A stretch of 64,000 nt of DNA from an uncultured Aquimarina sp. (lineage in GTDB: Bacteria > Bacteroidota > Bacteroidia > Flavobacteriales > Flavobacteriaceae): assembly GCF_947496855.1 (NCBI RefSeq), contig NZ_CANMED010000006.1, forward strand, positions 186,001 through 250,000. Direction: 5' to 3'. A program made the position numbers and the translations under genes. Under the pieces are notes generated by a model. It was given only the letters and a program-made list of their open reading frames with translations, made no database searches and had not been told where the DNA came from. Positions 33,125 to 41,424 of this stretch are shown here, piece by piece (the stretch's first letter is position 1; every line of letters begins with the position of its first letter).

Positions 33125-34330
33125 TTGAAATTTTCCTACTACATCGCTAAGCGTTATTTATTTTCTCCTGGTAGCAGTAATGCAATCAATATTATTGCGG
33201 GTATTGCAGCAGCAGGAGTAGTAATTGGTGCTATGGCATTATTTCTGGTATTATGTGGTTTTGCTGGACTGAAGGATTTTAGTTTGCAGTTTTCTTCTTA
33301 TTTTGACCCAGATCTGAAGGTTTTTCCACTTGCTGGAAAAACATTTACTTTTACGGATGCTCAAAAAGAAAAACTAACTAATTTAGAAGGTGTTGTTAGC
33401 TTTTCTGAAATTATAGAAGAACGCGTGTTCTTGGGGTTTAAGGACAAACAAAAAACAGGTTTTATAAAAGGTGTTGATGCTAATTATAAAAATGTTATTC
33501 AAACCGATAGTATTGTGTTTGCCGGAGAATGGTTGACAGGTAATGACGCGCAAGTGGTTGCAGGATATGGGATTAGTAGAGAGTTAGGTATGGGGGTAGA
33601 ACAGATATATACTAATTTTTTAAATATATATGTTCCTAAACCTGGAAAAGGAATTCCCAAAGACCCATCTAAGGCTTTTAGAAAAAAAGCCGTTGTTAAC
33701 ACTGGGATTTACACAGTAAATGAAGATCTAGATAAAAAATATGTTTTTTCTACCATCGGATTGACAAGAGATTTATTAAAATTGTCTGATGATGTTATAA
33801 CAAATATAGAACTTAAGCTATCTCCTGATGCAGATGAAGGTGATATTAAAGAGCAATTAGAAATTCTTTTTGAGAATCAGGTTATTATAAAAAACCGAAT
33901 ACAGCTTAATGATACCTTATATAAAATGCTCAATACTGAGAATTTGGCATCATATCTGGTGATAACATTGATAGCCATTATTGCATTATTTAATGTTGCT
34001 GGAGCAATTATAATGATGATCATCGATAAAAAGAACAACATCAAAACATTGTACAACTTGGGTGCTGCACTGCCAAGAATCCGAAAAATATTTTTATTTC
34101 AAGGATCATTAATGACTATTTTAGGAGCATTATTAGGTCTTTTTTTAGGCTTTATACTGATTGTATGTCAACAGCAGTTTGGGTTGCTCATGATCACACC
34201 TTCTTTGCCTTATCCTACCAAGATTACTGTGACTAGTTTTATTATAGTATTTCTAACGATTACAGTAATTGGTATTGTAGCTTCACTATTAGCGTCCAGT
34301 AGAATTAATCAGAAGTTAGTGAGTTTTTAA
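33125..34330 (+). CDS. FtsX-type ABC transporter permease (LolC/E-like), TTG start
   Basis: The 401-residue protein has four membrane helices in the MacB/FtsX arrangement: one at about 20-45, a large periplasmic domain (about 46-275), then three helices (about 275-395). The N-terminal YYIAKRYLFSP and NIIAGIAAAGVVIGAMALFL resemble the LolC/LolE family that extracts lipoproteins from the inner membrane. The start must be TTG at 33125: the next in-frame ATG would remove the first helix. No ATPase gene is adjacent. Confidence 0.88.
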   Translation: MKFSYYIAKRYLFSPGSSNAINIIAGIAAAGVVIGAMALFLVLCGFAGLKDFSLQFSSYFDPDLKVFPLAGKTFTFTDAQKEKLTNLEGVVSFSEIIEERVFLGFKDKQKTGFIKGVDANYKNVIQTDSIVFAGEWLTGNDAQVVAGYGISRELGMGVEQIYTNFLNIYVPKPGKGIPKDPSKAFRKKAVVNTGIYTVNEDLDKKYVFSTIGLTRDLLKLSDDVITNIELKLSPDADEGDIKEQLEILFENQVIIKNRIQLNDTLYKMLNTENLASYLVITLIAIIALFNVAGAIIMMIIDKKNNIKTLYNLGAALPRIRKIFLFQGSLMTILGALLGLFLGFILIVCQQQFGLLMITPSLPYPTKITVTSFIIVFLTITVIGIVASLLASSRINQKLVSF

Positions 34331-34343
34331 CCATAGTTGGGGT

Positions 34344-35336
34344 TTACACAAACTCAAATCCGCTAAACTTTTCCTGAATTTCATTAAACGTATCAAAAAC
34401 GTCTATAGAATGATCACTGGTAACCATTTTCATGCGGTATTCTTTAAAGTGCGGAATCCCTTTAAAGTAGTTAGTATAATGTCTACGGGTTTCGAAAACA
34501 CCTAGTTTTTCTCCTTTCCAATCAATAGCCATTTCCAGATGTCTGCGTGCAGCAATGACACGTTCTTCTATGGTAGGAGGTGGTAGGTGTTCTCCAGTTT
34601 CAAAAAAATGTTTTACTTCCTTAAAAAACCATGGATATCCTATACTGGCACGACCAATCATAGCGCCATCCAGTCCATATTGATCACGCATTTCCATTGC
34701 ACGTTCGGGACTATCTACATCACCATTACCAAAAACAGGAATATGCATTCTCGGGTTATTTTTTACGGCTGCAATAGGTTTCCAATCTGCATTACCTTTA
34801 TACATTTGAGCACGTGTACGACCATGGATGGCAATAGCTTTTGCTCCTACATCTTGCAATCGTTCTGCAACTTCTACAATTTTTATGGAATCATGATCCC
34901 AACCTAATCTTGTTTTTACTGTAACTGGTAGCTTAGTATGTTCTACCATTGCTTTGGTAAGAGACACCATAAGGTCAATATCCTTAAGAATACCAGCTCC
35001 TGCACCTTTGCTTACTACTTTTTTAACAGGACACCCAAAGTTTATATCTATGATATCAGGCCCAGATGCTTCTACAATTTCTATAGATTTAAGCATAGAA
35101 TCTAGGTTAGCTCCAAAAATCTGGATTCCTACTGGACGTTCCTTTTCATAAATATCCAATTTCATAACACTTTTAGCCGCATCACGAATGAGTCCTTCAC
35201 TGGATATAAATTCTGTATACACCACATCAGCTCCTTGTTCTTTGCATAATGCACGAAAAGGTGGATCACTTACATCTTCCATAGGTGCTAATAGCAATGG
35301 AAATTCTCCTACATCTATGTCTCCAATCTTTGCCAC
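34344..35336 (-). CDS. dusB: tRNA-dihydrouridine synthase, GTG start
   Basis: The FMN enzyme reduces uridines in the tRNA D loop. The 330-residue protein has the TIM-barrel motifs LLAPMEDVSDPPFR, INFGCPVKKVVSKGAGA (catalytic Cys) and AIHGRTRAQMYKG. The start codon is GTG at 35334-35336 (MAKIGDIDVGEF). A -7 box lies 40 bases upstream. It converges with the permease gene, 13 bases apart. Confidence 0.95.
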   Translation of the reverse strand: MAKIGDIDVGEFPLLLAPMEDVSDPPFRALCKEQGADVVYTEFISSEGLIRDAAKSVMKLDIYEKERPVGIQIFGANLDSMLKSIEIVEASGPDIIDINFGCPVKKVVSKGAGAGILKDIDLMVSLTKAMVEHTKLPVTVKTRLGWDHDSIKIVEVAERLQDVGAKAIAIHGRTRAQMYKGNADWKPIAAVKNNPRMHIPVFGNGDVDSPERAMEMRDQYGLDGAMIGRASIGYPWFFKEVKHFFETGEHLPPPTIEERVIAARRHLEMAIDWKGEKLGVFETRRHYTNYFKGIPHFKEYRMKMVTSDHSIDVFDTFNEIQEKFSGFEFV

Positions 35337-35375
35337 AATCTCTCTTTGTTTGGTTATTTGTTACTAAATATGAGG

Positions 35376-35383
35376 CAAAAGTA
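35376..35383 (-). promoter_or_regulatory. Candidate -7 promoter box of dusB
   Basis: On the minus strand this reads TACTTTTG followed by C, a full match to TAnnTTTGC, 40 bases before the GTG start. Confidence 0.5.
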
Positions 35384-35466
35384 CGAATTATAGTGAATCT
35401 TCACGTTCTAAAACCTAACAGGTCTAAAAATGCTTAGATAGATGATATAAACCTTTTAAAATCGAT

Positions 35467-35474
35467 TATATTTG
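35467..35474 (+). promoter_or_regulatory. Candidate -7 promoter box of lepA
   Basis: TATATTTG followed by C matches TAnnTTTGC. Transcription would start near 35480, giving a leader of about 135 bases that contains the structured element described next. Confidence 0.6.
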
Positions 35475-35489
35475 CAAGTCATTACAGTA

Positions 35490-35592
35490 GTGGAAACTGC
35501 GTGAGGGATTGCAGAAGAAATCCCGCAGCCTGACAAAGGAAGTGCGAGGAATTGAAACGAAAAGCCCGACCCGCCCTAGGTGGGTCACGCCC
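35490..35592 (+). promoter_or_regulatory. Structured GC-rich leader element upstream of lepA
   Basis: This stretch is far more GC-rich than its surroundings. It holds two similar units (GTGAGGGATTGCAGAAGAAA near 35501 and GCGAGGAATTGAAACGAAAA near 35544), each running into CCC, and a hairpin GACCCGCC-CTA-GGTGGGTC at 35568-35586. I recall similar GGATTGAA...AAGCCCGACCC sequences as a widespread repeat in Bacteroidota, often near gene starts. It lies wholly between promoter and start codon of lepA. Confidence 0.55.
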
Positions 35593-35615
35593 CAGAAATT
35601 AATTGAAGAGATAGC

Positions 35616-37412
35616 ATGAAAAATATAAGAAACTTTTGCATTATTGCGCATATTGATCACGGTAAGAGTACATTGGCGGATCGACTTTTGGATTTTACTG
35701 GATCCGTTACAGCTCGTGAAGCTCAGGCACAATTATTAGATAGTATGGATCTGGAGCGTGAGCGTGGGATTACGATTAAGAGTCACGCAATCCAGATGGA
35801 GTACACGTATAAAGGCGAAGAATATATCCTTAACCTTATTGATACTCCAGGACACGTAGATTTCTCATATGAGGTTTCTCGGTCTATTGCAGCTTGCGAA
35901 GGTGCTTTGTTGATAGTTGATGCAGCGCAAAGTATACAGGCGCAGACTATTTCTAATTTATATTTGGCTTTAGAAAATGATCTAGAGATTATTCCGGTAT
36001 TAAATAAAGTAGATTTGCCAAGTGCAAATCCTGAAGAAGTGACTGATGATATCGTCGATCTTTTAGGATGTGATCCGGAAGAAGTAATTCCTGCAAGTGC
36101 TAAAACAGGGATTGGTATTGAGGAAATCCTGACGGCTATTATTGAAAGAGTTCCGGCTCCAAAAGGAAATCCTGATGAACCCTTACAGGCGTTGATTTTT
36201 GATTCTGTTTATAATTCTTTTAGAGGTGTAGAAACCTATTTTAAGGTAGTGAATGGCGAAATAAAAAAGGGGCAGCAAATTAAATTTGTTGCTACAGGAA
36301 AAAATTATTTTGCAGATGAAGTAGGAACATTGAAGCTTAATCAGGTTGTTAAACAATCTATTAAGACAGGTGATGTAGGATATCTAATTACTGGTATTAA
36401 AGATGCACGTGATGTGAAGGTAGGAGATACTATCACAGATGCTAAAACACCTACTCAGAATGCTATTGCAGGTTTTGAAGATGTAAAACCTATGGTATTT
36501 GCGGGTATTTATCCAGTAGATACAGAGGATTATGAGGAGCTTCGTTCTTCTATGGAAAAATTACAGCTTAATGATGCTTCTTTGGTTTTTGTGCCAGAGA
36601 GTTCGGCGGCTTTAGGCTTTGGTTTTCGTTGTGGGTTTTTAGGAATGCTACACATGGAAATCATCCAGGAGCGTCTGGAGCGAGAGTTTAATATGACTGT
36701 GATTACTACGGTACCTAACGTATCGTATCATGCATTTACTAACAAAAATCCAGATGAGATTATCATCGTAAATAATCCTTCAGATTTGCCTGAACCTTCT
36801 TCATTAAACCGGGTAGAGGAGCCTTATATTAAAGCTTCTATTATTACGAAATCCGATTTTGTAGGTTCTGTCATGTCTTTATGTATCGAAAAACGAGGTG
36901 AGATTACTAACCAAACATACTTAACTACGGAAAGAGTAGAACTTACCTTTGATATGCCATTGGCAGAAATCGTTTTTGATTTTTATGATCGACTTAAAAC
37001 AGTGTCTAAAGGATATGCTTCTTTTGATTACGCTCCTATTGGTTTGCGTGAATCTAAATTAGTAAAAGTTGATCTATTACTTAATGGAAGCATTGTTGAT
37101 GCCTTATCTGCTTTGTTACATAAGGATAACGCTTATGGAATTGGTAAAAAAATCTGTGAGAAATTAAAAGAGTTAATTCCACGTCAGCAATTTGATATTC
37201 CAATCCAGGCGGCTATTGGAGCAAAATTTATTGCTCGTGAAACAGTAAAAGCATTGCGTAAGGATGTTACTGCGAAGTGTTATGGTGGTGATATATCACG
37301 TAAGCGTAAGTTATTAGAAAAGCAAAAGAAAGGTAAAAAACGTATGCGTCAGGTTGGTAATGTGGAAATCCCTCAGGAAGCGTTTATGGCAGTACTGAAG
37401 TTGAATGATTAG
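35616..37412 (+). CDS. lepA: Elongation factor 4 (LepA)
   Basis: LepA is a ribosome-associated GTPase acting on stalled or newly assembled ribosomes. The 598-residue protein has G1 AHIDHGKST (residues 11-19), G3 DTPGHVDF and G4 NKVD, the EF-G-like domains and the LepA-specific C-terminal domain (DVTAKCYGGDISRKRKLL...). Length is canonical. The leader carries an unusual GC-rich element. Confidence 0.98.
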   Translation: MKNIRNFCIIAHIDHGKSTLADRLLDFTGSVTAREAQAQLLDSMDLERERGITIKSHAIQMEYTYKGEEYILNLIDTPGHVDFSYEVSRSIAACEGALLIVDAAQSIQAQTISNLYLALENDLEIIPVLNKVDLPSANPEEVTDDIVDLLGCDPEEVIPASAKTGIGIEEILTAIIERVPAPKGNPDEPLQALIFDSVYNSFRGVETYFKVVNGEIKKGQQIKFVATGKNYFADEVGTLKLNQVVKQSIKTGDVGYLITGIKDARDVKVGDTITDAKTPTQNAIAGFEDVKPMVFAGIYPVDTEDYEELRSSMEKLQLNDASLVFVPESSAALGFGFRCGFLGMLHMEIIQERLEREFNMTVITTVPNVSYHAFTNKNPDEIIIVNNPSDLPEPSSLNRVEEPYIKASIITKSDFVGSVMSLCIEKRGEITNQTYLTTERVELTFDMPLAEIVFDFYDRLKTVSKGYASFDYAPIGLRESKLVKVDLLLNGSIVDALSALLHKDNAYGIGKKICEKLKELIPRQQFDIPIQAAIGAKFIARETVKALRKDVTAKCYGGDISRKRKLLEKQKKGKKRMRQVGNVEIPQEAFMAVLKLND

Positions 37413-37508
37413 TTTTAGTTAAGTAGGAAAAAACTTATATTAAGTTAGTAAATAAAGGTTAAAAAACACTTTTTTGAGGATTAAGTGTGATTCAATCCAA
37501 TTTTTATA

Positions 37509-37516
37509 TATATTTG
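37509..37516 (+). promoter_or_regulatory. Candidate orphan -7 promoter box
   Basis: TATATTTG matches TAnnTTTG on the plus strand, but the next plus-strand feature is only the 25-codon frame 70 bases later. Confidence 0.4.
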
Positions 37517-37586
37517 TATTCAGATATAATGCCCTAAATTATTTTTTGTATCAAAACTTAACTAAATAACGATAATACAGTACGCT

Positions 37587-37664
37587 ATGCAGAATTTTTT
37601 TACAAAGCAACCGATATATGTTTACTTTTTCATTATTTCCATTGTATTAGCTTGTATTTCGTAA
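37587..37664 (+). CDS. Possible hydrophobic micro-peptide (25 aa)
   Basis: A frame of 25 codons encodes MQNFFTKQPIYVYFF then IISIVLACIS: a short polar start and one hydrophobic helix. A perfect -7 box lies 70 bases upstream on the same strand. Single-helix peptides of this size exist as toxins or membrane-complex subunits, but a chance frame cannot be excluded. Confidence 0.25.
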   Translation: MQNFFTKQPIYVYFFIISIVLACIS

Positions 37665-37717
37665 TTACAATGTTAGCTTCTTAAGAATTATACTAATCTT
37701 ATAGGGAAATTTTAGAA

Positions 37718-38536
37718 TTAAATAAGATTTGTCTTTTTTGCTTCAATCATTTTGGATAAGATGTGTTCTACACCATTCTCATCATTACTTTTCGTAGTAT
37801 AATTTGCTATTGCCTTTACATTAGGATGTGCATTTTGCATCGCAAAACTATAGGTCGCCTGCGACATCATCTCTAGGTCATTATTATAGTCACCGAATAC
37901 CATGGTTTCTTGAGTAGAAATATTTAGACTTTTCTGAAGGTTTTTGAGCGCGTGCCCTTTATTTGCATCATTATGAGATAAATCCAACCAGACTTTACCG
38001 GAAACTTTTACTTTTATTCTATTTTCTAGATGTTTCAGTGCTGGGTATAGATACTTTTCTGAACCTTTTTCATTACATATGGCAATTTTTAGATATTGAT
38101 CATCTAGTACTTGAGATAAATCCTCTACAATCTCATATCTTCCATAGAATTCATTAAGCATATTTTCAAAATCTTTCCCATAATCTTCAATATATGCTCT
38201 TTTCCGACCACATAATATTACTTGAGACCCTTTTAAATCCTTTGTGATTTCTAATAATTCTAAATATGTTTCACGATTAATCTCAGTGGTTTGTAATTCC
38301 TTATCCTTATGCATTGTCAAGGCACCATTTTCTGCAATAACAATCATATCATCTTTGATAGTATTTAGTTTATGTATAATACTATAATATTGTCTTCCAC
38401 TTGCAGCAACAAAAGTAACTCCTAGATCTCTTAATTCTTCGAATAGGTAATAGAAAGATTGACTAACTTCTCCTCTTGAATTAAGAAGTGTACCATCCAT
38501 ATCTGTTGCAACTAGTTTTATTTGAGATAAATCCAT
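37718..38536 (-). CDS. Cof-type HAD family phosphatase
   Basis: The 272-residue protein has the HAD motif I ATDMDGTLLNSRGEV, a type IIB cap domain (about 80-190) and motifs III/IV KGHALKNL...VFGDYNNDLEMM. Such enzymes dephosphorylate sugar phosphates or nucleotide cofactors in the cytoplasm. The substrate is not predictable. A -7 box lies 20 bases before the start codon. Confidence 0.92.
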   Translation of the reverse strand: MDLSQIKLVATDMDGTLLNSRGEVSQSFYYLFEELRDLGVTFVAASGRQYYSIIHKLNTIKDDMIVIAENGALTMHKDKELQTTEINRETYLELLEITKDLKGSQVILCGRKRAYIEDYGKDFENMLNEFYGRYEIVEDLSQVLDDQYLKIAICNEKGSEKYLYPALKHLENRIKVKVSGKVWLDLSHNDANKGHALKNLQKSLNISTQETMVFGDYNNDLEMMSQATYSFAMQNAHPNVKAIANYTTKSNDENGVEHILSKMIEAKKTNLI

Positions 38537-38555
38537 AAAGTCAAAATTTAAGATA

Positions 38556-38563
38556 CAAAGGTA
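38556..38563 (-). promoter_or_regulatory. Candidate -7 promoter box of the HAD phosphatase gene
   Basis: On the minus strand this reads TACCTTTG, matching TAnnTTTG, 20 bases before the ATG. Confidence 0.45.
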
Positions 38564-38804
38564 TTGGAGTTAAAAAGAATATGCTTCGTTATTGATATAA
38601 AATTTGGGTTAAATAGACGTAGTGATTTTGAGTTTTATAACTTTTTTTTAGTAATAATCATATTGTATATACGACTTAACAAAGTATAACACTTTTTATA
38701 AACAATATAACATTTGTTGATCTTAAAGAGGGATGATTTTATGGTAAATTTAGGGGAATATTTAGTAATTTAAATTATTTATTAACCTTTATAAATTTAT
38801 TAAA

Positions 38805-39032
38805 ATGAAAAATTTAAAATCTTTAAAAGAATCATTATTATCCAAAGATCAGGGAAGCAGAGAGCTGACAACAGAAGAAAGGAAATCTATAAATGGTGGA
38901 ACATTTAATACGCTAGAAGAATGTAAGGCTGGTTGTGGTGGTGATACAAGTGGTTGGGGATATTATACCTCTTCTGGATCTTGTGTGTATTATCCTGAAT
39001 ATGGTGGGTTTTGGGATTGTAAAGATAGCTAG
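38805..39032 (+). CDS. GG-leader peptide, four-cysteine core (natural-product or bacteriocin-like precursor)
   Basis: The 75-residue peptide has a typical Bacteroidota double-glycine leader: a Lys/Leu-rich start (MKNLKSLKESLLSK), then ELTTEERKSINGG with the cleavage site after Gly32. The 43-residue core is rich in Gly, Ser and Tyr with cysteines at 40, 44, 60 and 72 (two possible disulfides or thioether sites). Such precursors are exported and trimmed by C39-peptidase ABC transporters, none of which is in this window. A hairpin terminator follows the gene. Next is a nucleotidyltransferase-fold gene. Confidence 0.85.
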   Translation: MKNLKSLKESLLSKDQGSRELTTEERKSINGGTFNTLEECKAGCGGDTSGWGYYTSSGSCVYYPEYGGFWDCKDS

Positions 39033-39060
39033 AAATTAATAATAGAAATACTGATTAAAT

Positions 39061-39097
39061 AAAATACGATCTTGATAAATAGGTCGTATTTTGTTTT
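39061..39097 (+). terminator. Hairpin terminator or attenuator after the GG-leader peptide gene
   Basis: AAAATACGA (39061-39069) and TCGTATTTT (39084-39092) form a nine-base stem with a 14-base loop, followed by GTTTT. It lies between the peptide gene and the nucleotidyltransferase gene. Partial read-through would give much peptide and little enzyme. Confidence 0.7.
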
Positions 39098-39124
39098 AGG
39101 CGTAATTTGATTAGAGAAAATGAT

Positions 39125-40465
39125 ATGGTGACAGAAAGAACTTATTCTGAGCTTATTAATACTATTCAAGAACTGGTTAATGGGAATTCAATAAAGGTAA
39201 TTGAATTAGATACAGTATTGCTTGTAGGAAGTAATCATAATATAAAAAATATTGATGAAGCTAGTAATAAAGATTCAGATATAGATATTATTGTTTTATC
39301 AGAAGTGGATCCTTTTCAAATTTATACTGTACATAACGGAGTAAAATTTGATATATCCATTGTTAATCAAAACGATATTATTAATTTGATTCTGGCAGCT
39401 TTTAATGGCTCACCTATGGCAGGTAAGATATTTTCTTCGAGTAGTCAATACACAATTATTAGAGATAGAAAAGGTGTTGGTTTGTCTTTTGTTAATATTA
39501 TAGAAAAAGTCTATGGTATTTTCACTCAAGTGTGTTTACCAAATTATAATATAAATCATGTTTTTTTACACAATATATCTGCAAATCTTACAGATACTCG
39601 AAAACAAAATGCTTCAGAATCGTTTTTCGCTTACAATAGATTATCCAATCATCTGTTTGATTACATTTCAAAATTAATCTACCCTTTTCATACCAGTGGA
39701 TCTTATAGGGGGAAAGTTTTTGAAAAATATATTAATGATTTTCATGAAAAAATAATCAAAAACACTAATGAAGAAGGTGTTTTTATAAACTCTATAATTG
39801 TTTACTATTGTAATAAATTTTCTCCAATTCTTCATAGTGATTATAAAGCAATAGCATATTCTTCGTCATTAGAAAAAGAAATTTTATCAGGTAATATAAA
39901 CTCTTTTTATTTTGGACAGGACAATCTAATTTCAGAATCTACGGTTATATTTCTTCCAAAAGAAGAACTTCTGAAAAACAAAAATAGGTTTTCATATGAA
40001 TTACTAGATTTATATAATATTATCCCTTTTCTTTTAAAAGATCAATTGGAGGCATATAATTTATTTTTAGTAATGATATCTAAGAGGTATTTTTCTTCGG
40101 ATCTAAAAGAAAGAAAATATATACTGAGTTTAATTATTAATAGATTTGTAGAAGAAGGTTTTGGAAAAACAATTTCAACATCTTTAGAAGCAATATTGAT
40201 TATAAAGACTTGTCAAGAAATCTCGAAAGAAAATGTTTTTATTGGTTTAGAGGGTTTTAAAGAATGGATGTTGGAATTAGACATTGTTGTTCCTTCTACA
40301 GAATATAGTAATGATTTACCTGAAAATATAGAGTATACACTTTCGACACTTTTTAAATATATAAATTGCAGTGATTTTGATAAAGAAAAAGAAATTAAAG
40401 TAGGTCACATATTTTTCGGAATTATGAGCGCTTTAAGAATACAAATTCAAGATCTTGATTTATGA
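39125..40465 (+). CDS. Nucleotidyltransferase-fold protein of unknown target
   Basis: I recognise the fold, not the family. From the ATG at 39125 (MVTERTYSEL; a TTG lies six codons earlier) the 446-residue protein has the polymerase-beta-type signature: GS at residues 35-36 (LLVGSNHN), the acidic pair Asp52/Asp54 in DSDIDIIV and a third acidic residue near 76 in KFDISIV. About 370 largely helical residues follow without a known motif. It could transfer a nucleotide to a peptide, RNA or small molecule. It is very AT-rich and overlaps yjbQ by four bases (ATGA). Confidence 0.75.
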   Translation: MVTERTYSELINTIQELVNGNSIKVIELDTVLLVGSNHNIKNIDEASNKDSDIDIIVLSEVDPFQIYTVHNGVKFDISIVNQNDIINLILAAFNGSPMAGKIFSSSSQYTIIRDRKGVGLSFVNIIEKVYGIFTQVCLPNYNINHVFLHNISANLTDTRKQNASESFFAYNRLSNHLFDYISKLIYPFHTSGSYRGKVFEKYINDFHEKIIKNTNEEGVFINSIIVYYCNKFSPILHSDYKAIAYSSSLEKEILSGNINSFYFGQDNLISESTVIFLPKEELLKNKNRFSYELLDLYNIIPFLLKDQLEAYNLFLVMISKRYFSSDLKERKYILSLIINRFVEEGFGKTISTSLEAILIIKTCQEISKENVFIGLEGFKEWMLELDIVVPSTEYSNDLPENIEYTLSTLFKYINCSDFDKEKEIKVGHIFFGIMSALRIQIQDLDL

Positions 40466-40884
40466 AATTTTTCCAAAAAGAAATAAAGCTACAACCTTAC
40501 TCCAGAGGTTTCCATTTAATTACAGATAAAATTCTATCAGAAATTCCGGAAATGAATCAAATTGTTATAGGACAATTACAAGTATTTATTAAACATACTT
40601 CAGCTAGTTTAACTATTAATGAAAATGCAGATTCAACGGTTCGGCAGGATTTTGAAAGTCATATGAATATAATGGTACCTGAAAATGCACCGTATTATAT
40701 CCACACCTATGAAGGCTCTGACGATATGCCGGCACATATCAAAGCTTCCTTAATGGGTACTTCTGTGCAGATACCAATTACTAATGGAGAACTGAATCTT
40801 GGAACCTGGCAAGGAATTTATCTTTGTGAACATAGAAATGATGGAGGTTCTAGAAAACTGGTATTAACAGCTTTTGGTTCTTAA
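40462..40884 (+). CDS. yjbQ: YjbQ family protein (UPF0047, secondary thiamine-phosphate synthase-like)
   Basis: The 140-residue protein shows the UPF0047 signature: IKHTSASLTINENAD (with conserved His), NAPYYIHTYEGSDDMPAHIKASL and GTWQGIYLCEHR. The Escherichia coli homologue has weak thiamine-phosphate synthase activity in vitro; the physiological role is unsettled. It starts inside the stop codon of the nucleotidyltransferase gene, so the two are translationally coupled. It converges with the next gene with a four-base overlap. Confidence 0.93.
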   Translation: MKFFQKEIKLQPYSRGFHLITDKILSEIPEMNQIVIGQLQVFIKHTSASLTINENADSTVRQDFESHMNIMVPENAPYYIHTYEGSDDMPAHIKASLMGTSVQIPITNGELNLGTWQGIYLCEHRNDGGSRKLVLTAFGS

Positions 40885-41321
40885 AACCAATTTGCCCAAG
40901 GAATTCTAGATAACATCAATAGCCAAGCTATTGTATAAAAAATTGCCAACATTTTAAGTTTTGGAGTAGAAGTAAGTTTCTTTTTATGTTTAGAATAACC
41001 AACAGTAATAAATACAACTGTTAATATCATTACCGTAGGATGTTCTACATTATATAATCGCAATAAAGGATCACCCATAATATCACTTACAGAAACACCA
41101 TCGGTAAACCACATAATAGTTGGAGATACAAAGAATATAATAATTCCTATCAGAAGTTGTAGATGTGTTACGATTAGAGCGAAAAGTGATACTCTAAAAT
41201 CTTTGGGAGCATATTCTCTCTTAGTAAAAAACCCGATTAAAGCGTTAATAGTAGCAAGAGTAACAACAAGAACAACTAAGTATGCCCAATAAGAGTGAAC
41301 GATTTGTATAGCTTCGTACAT
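40881..41321 (-). CDS. Four-helix membrane protein with conserved-looking histidines
   Basis: The 146-residue protein has four membrane helices (about 8-28, 45-65, 90-108 and 122-140). Histidines near helix ends (IVHSYWAY, VTHLQLL, VEHPTV) could bind haem, as in small cytochrome-b-like proteins, but no family motif is decisive. It is a single gene, convergent with yjbQ and preceding the TonB receptor in direction. Confidence 0.75.
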   Translation of the reverse strand: MYEAIQIVHSYWAYLVVLVVTLATINALIGFFTKREYAPKDFRVSLFALIVTHLQLLIGIIIFFVSPTIMWFTDGVSVSDIMGDPLLRLYNVEHPTVMILTVVFITVGYSKHKKKLTSTPKLKMLAIFYTIAWLLMLSRIPWANWF

Positions 41322-41368
41322 AATGAAATGATGTGTTTAGTTTATCCAAAGGTAAACATAATGTATAA

Positions 41369-41399
41369 AAAAACCTCGCTCAATTTGAGCGAGGTTTTT
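41369..41399 (-). terminator. Intrinsic terminator of the TonB-dependent receptor gene
   Basis: On the minus strand AAACCTCGCTCAAATTGAGCGAGGTTT is a near-perfect hairpin followed by TTTTA, 26 bases after the stop codon. Confidence 0.9.
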
Positions 41400-41424
41400 G
41401 GTAAACTATAGTAAATTAGTTTTG

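Larger units (their letters stand above)
37413..37717. other. Gap between lepA and the phosphatase gene with a possible micro-gene
   Basis: In these 305 bases I see only a perfect -7 box at 37509 and a 25-codon frame at 37587, both listed separately. No terminator for lepA is clear. Confidence 0.4.
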
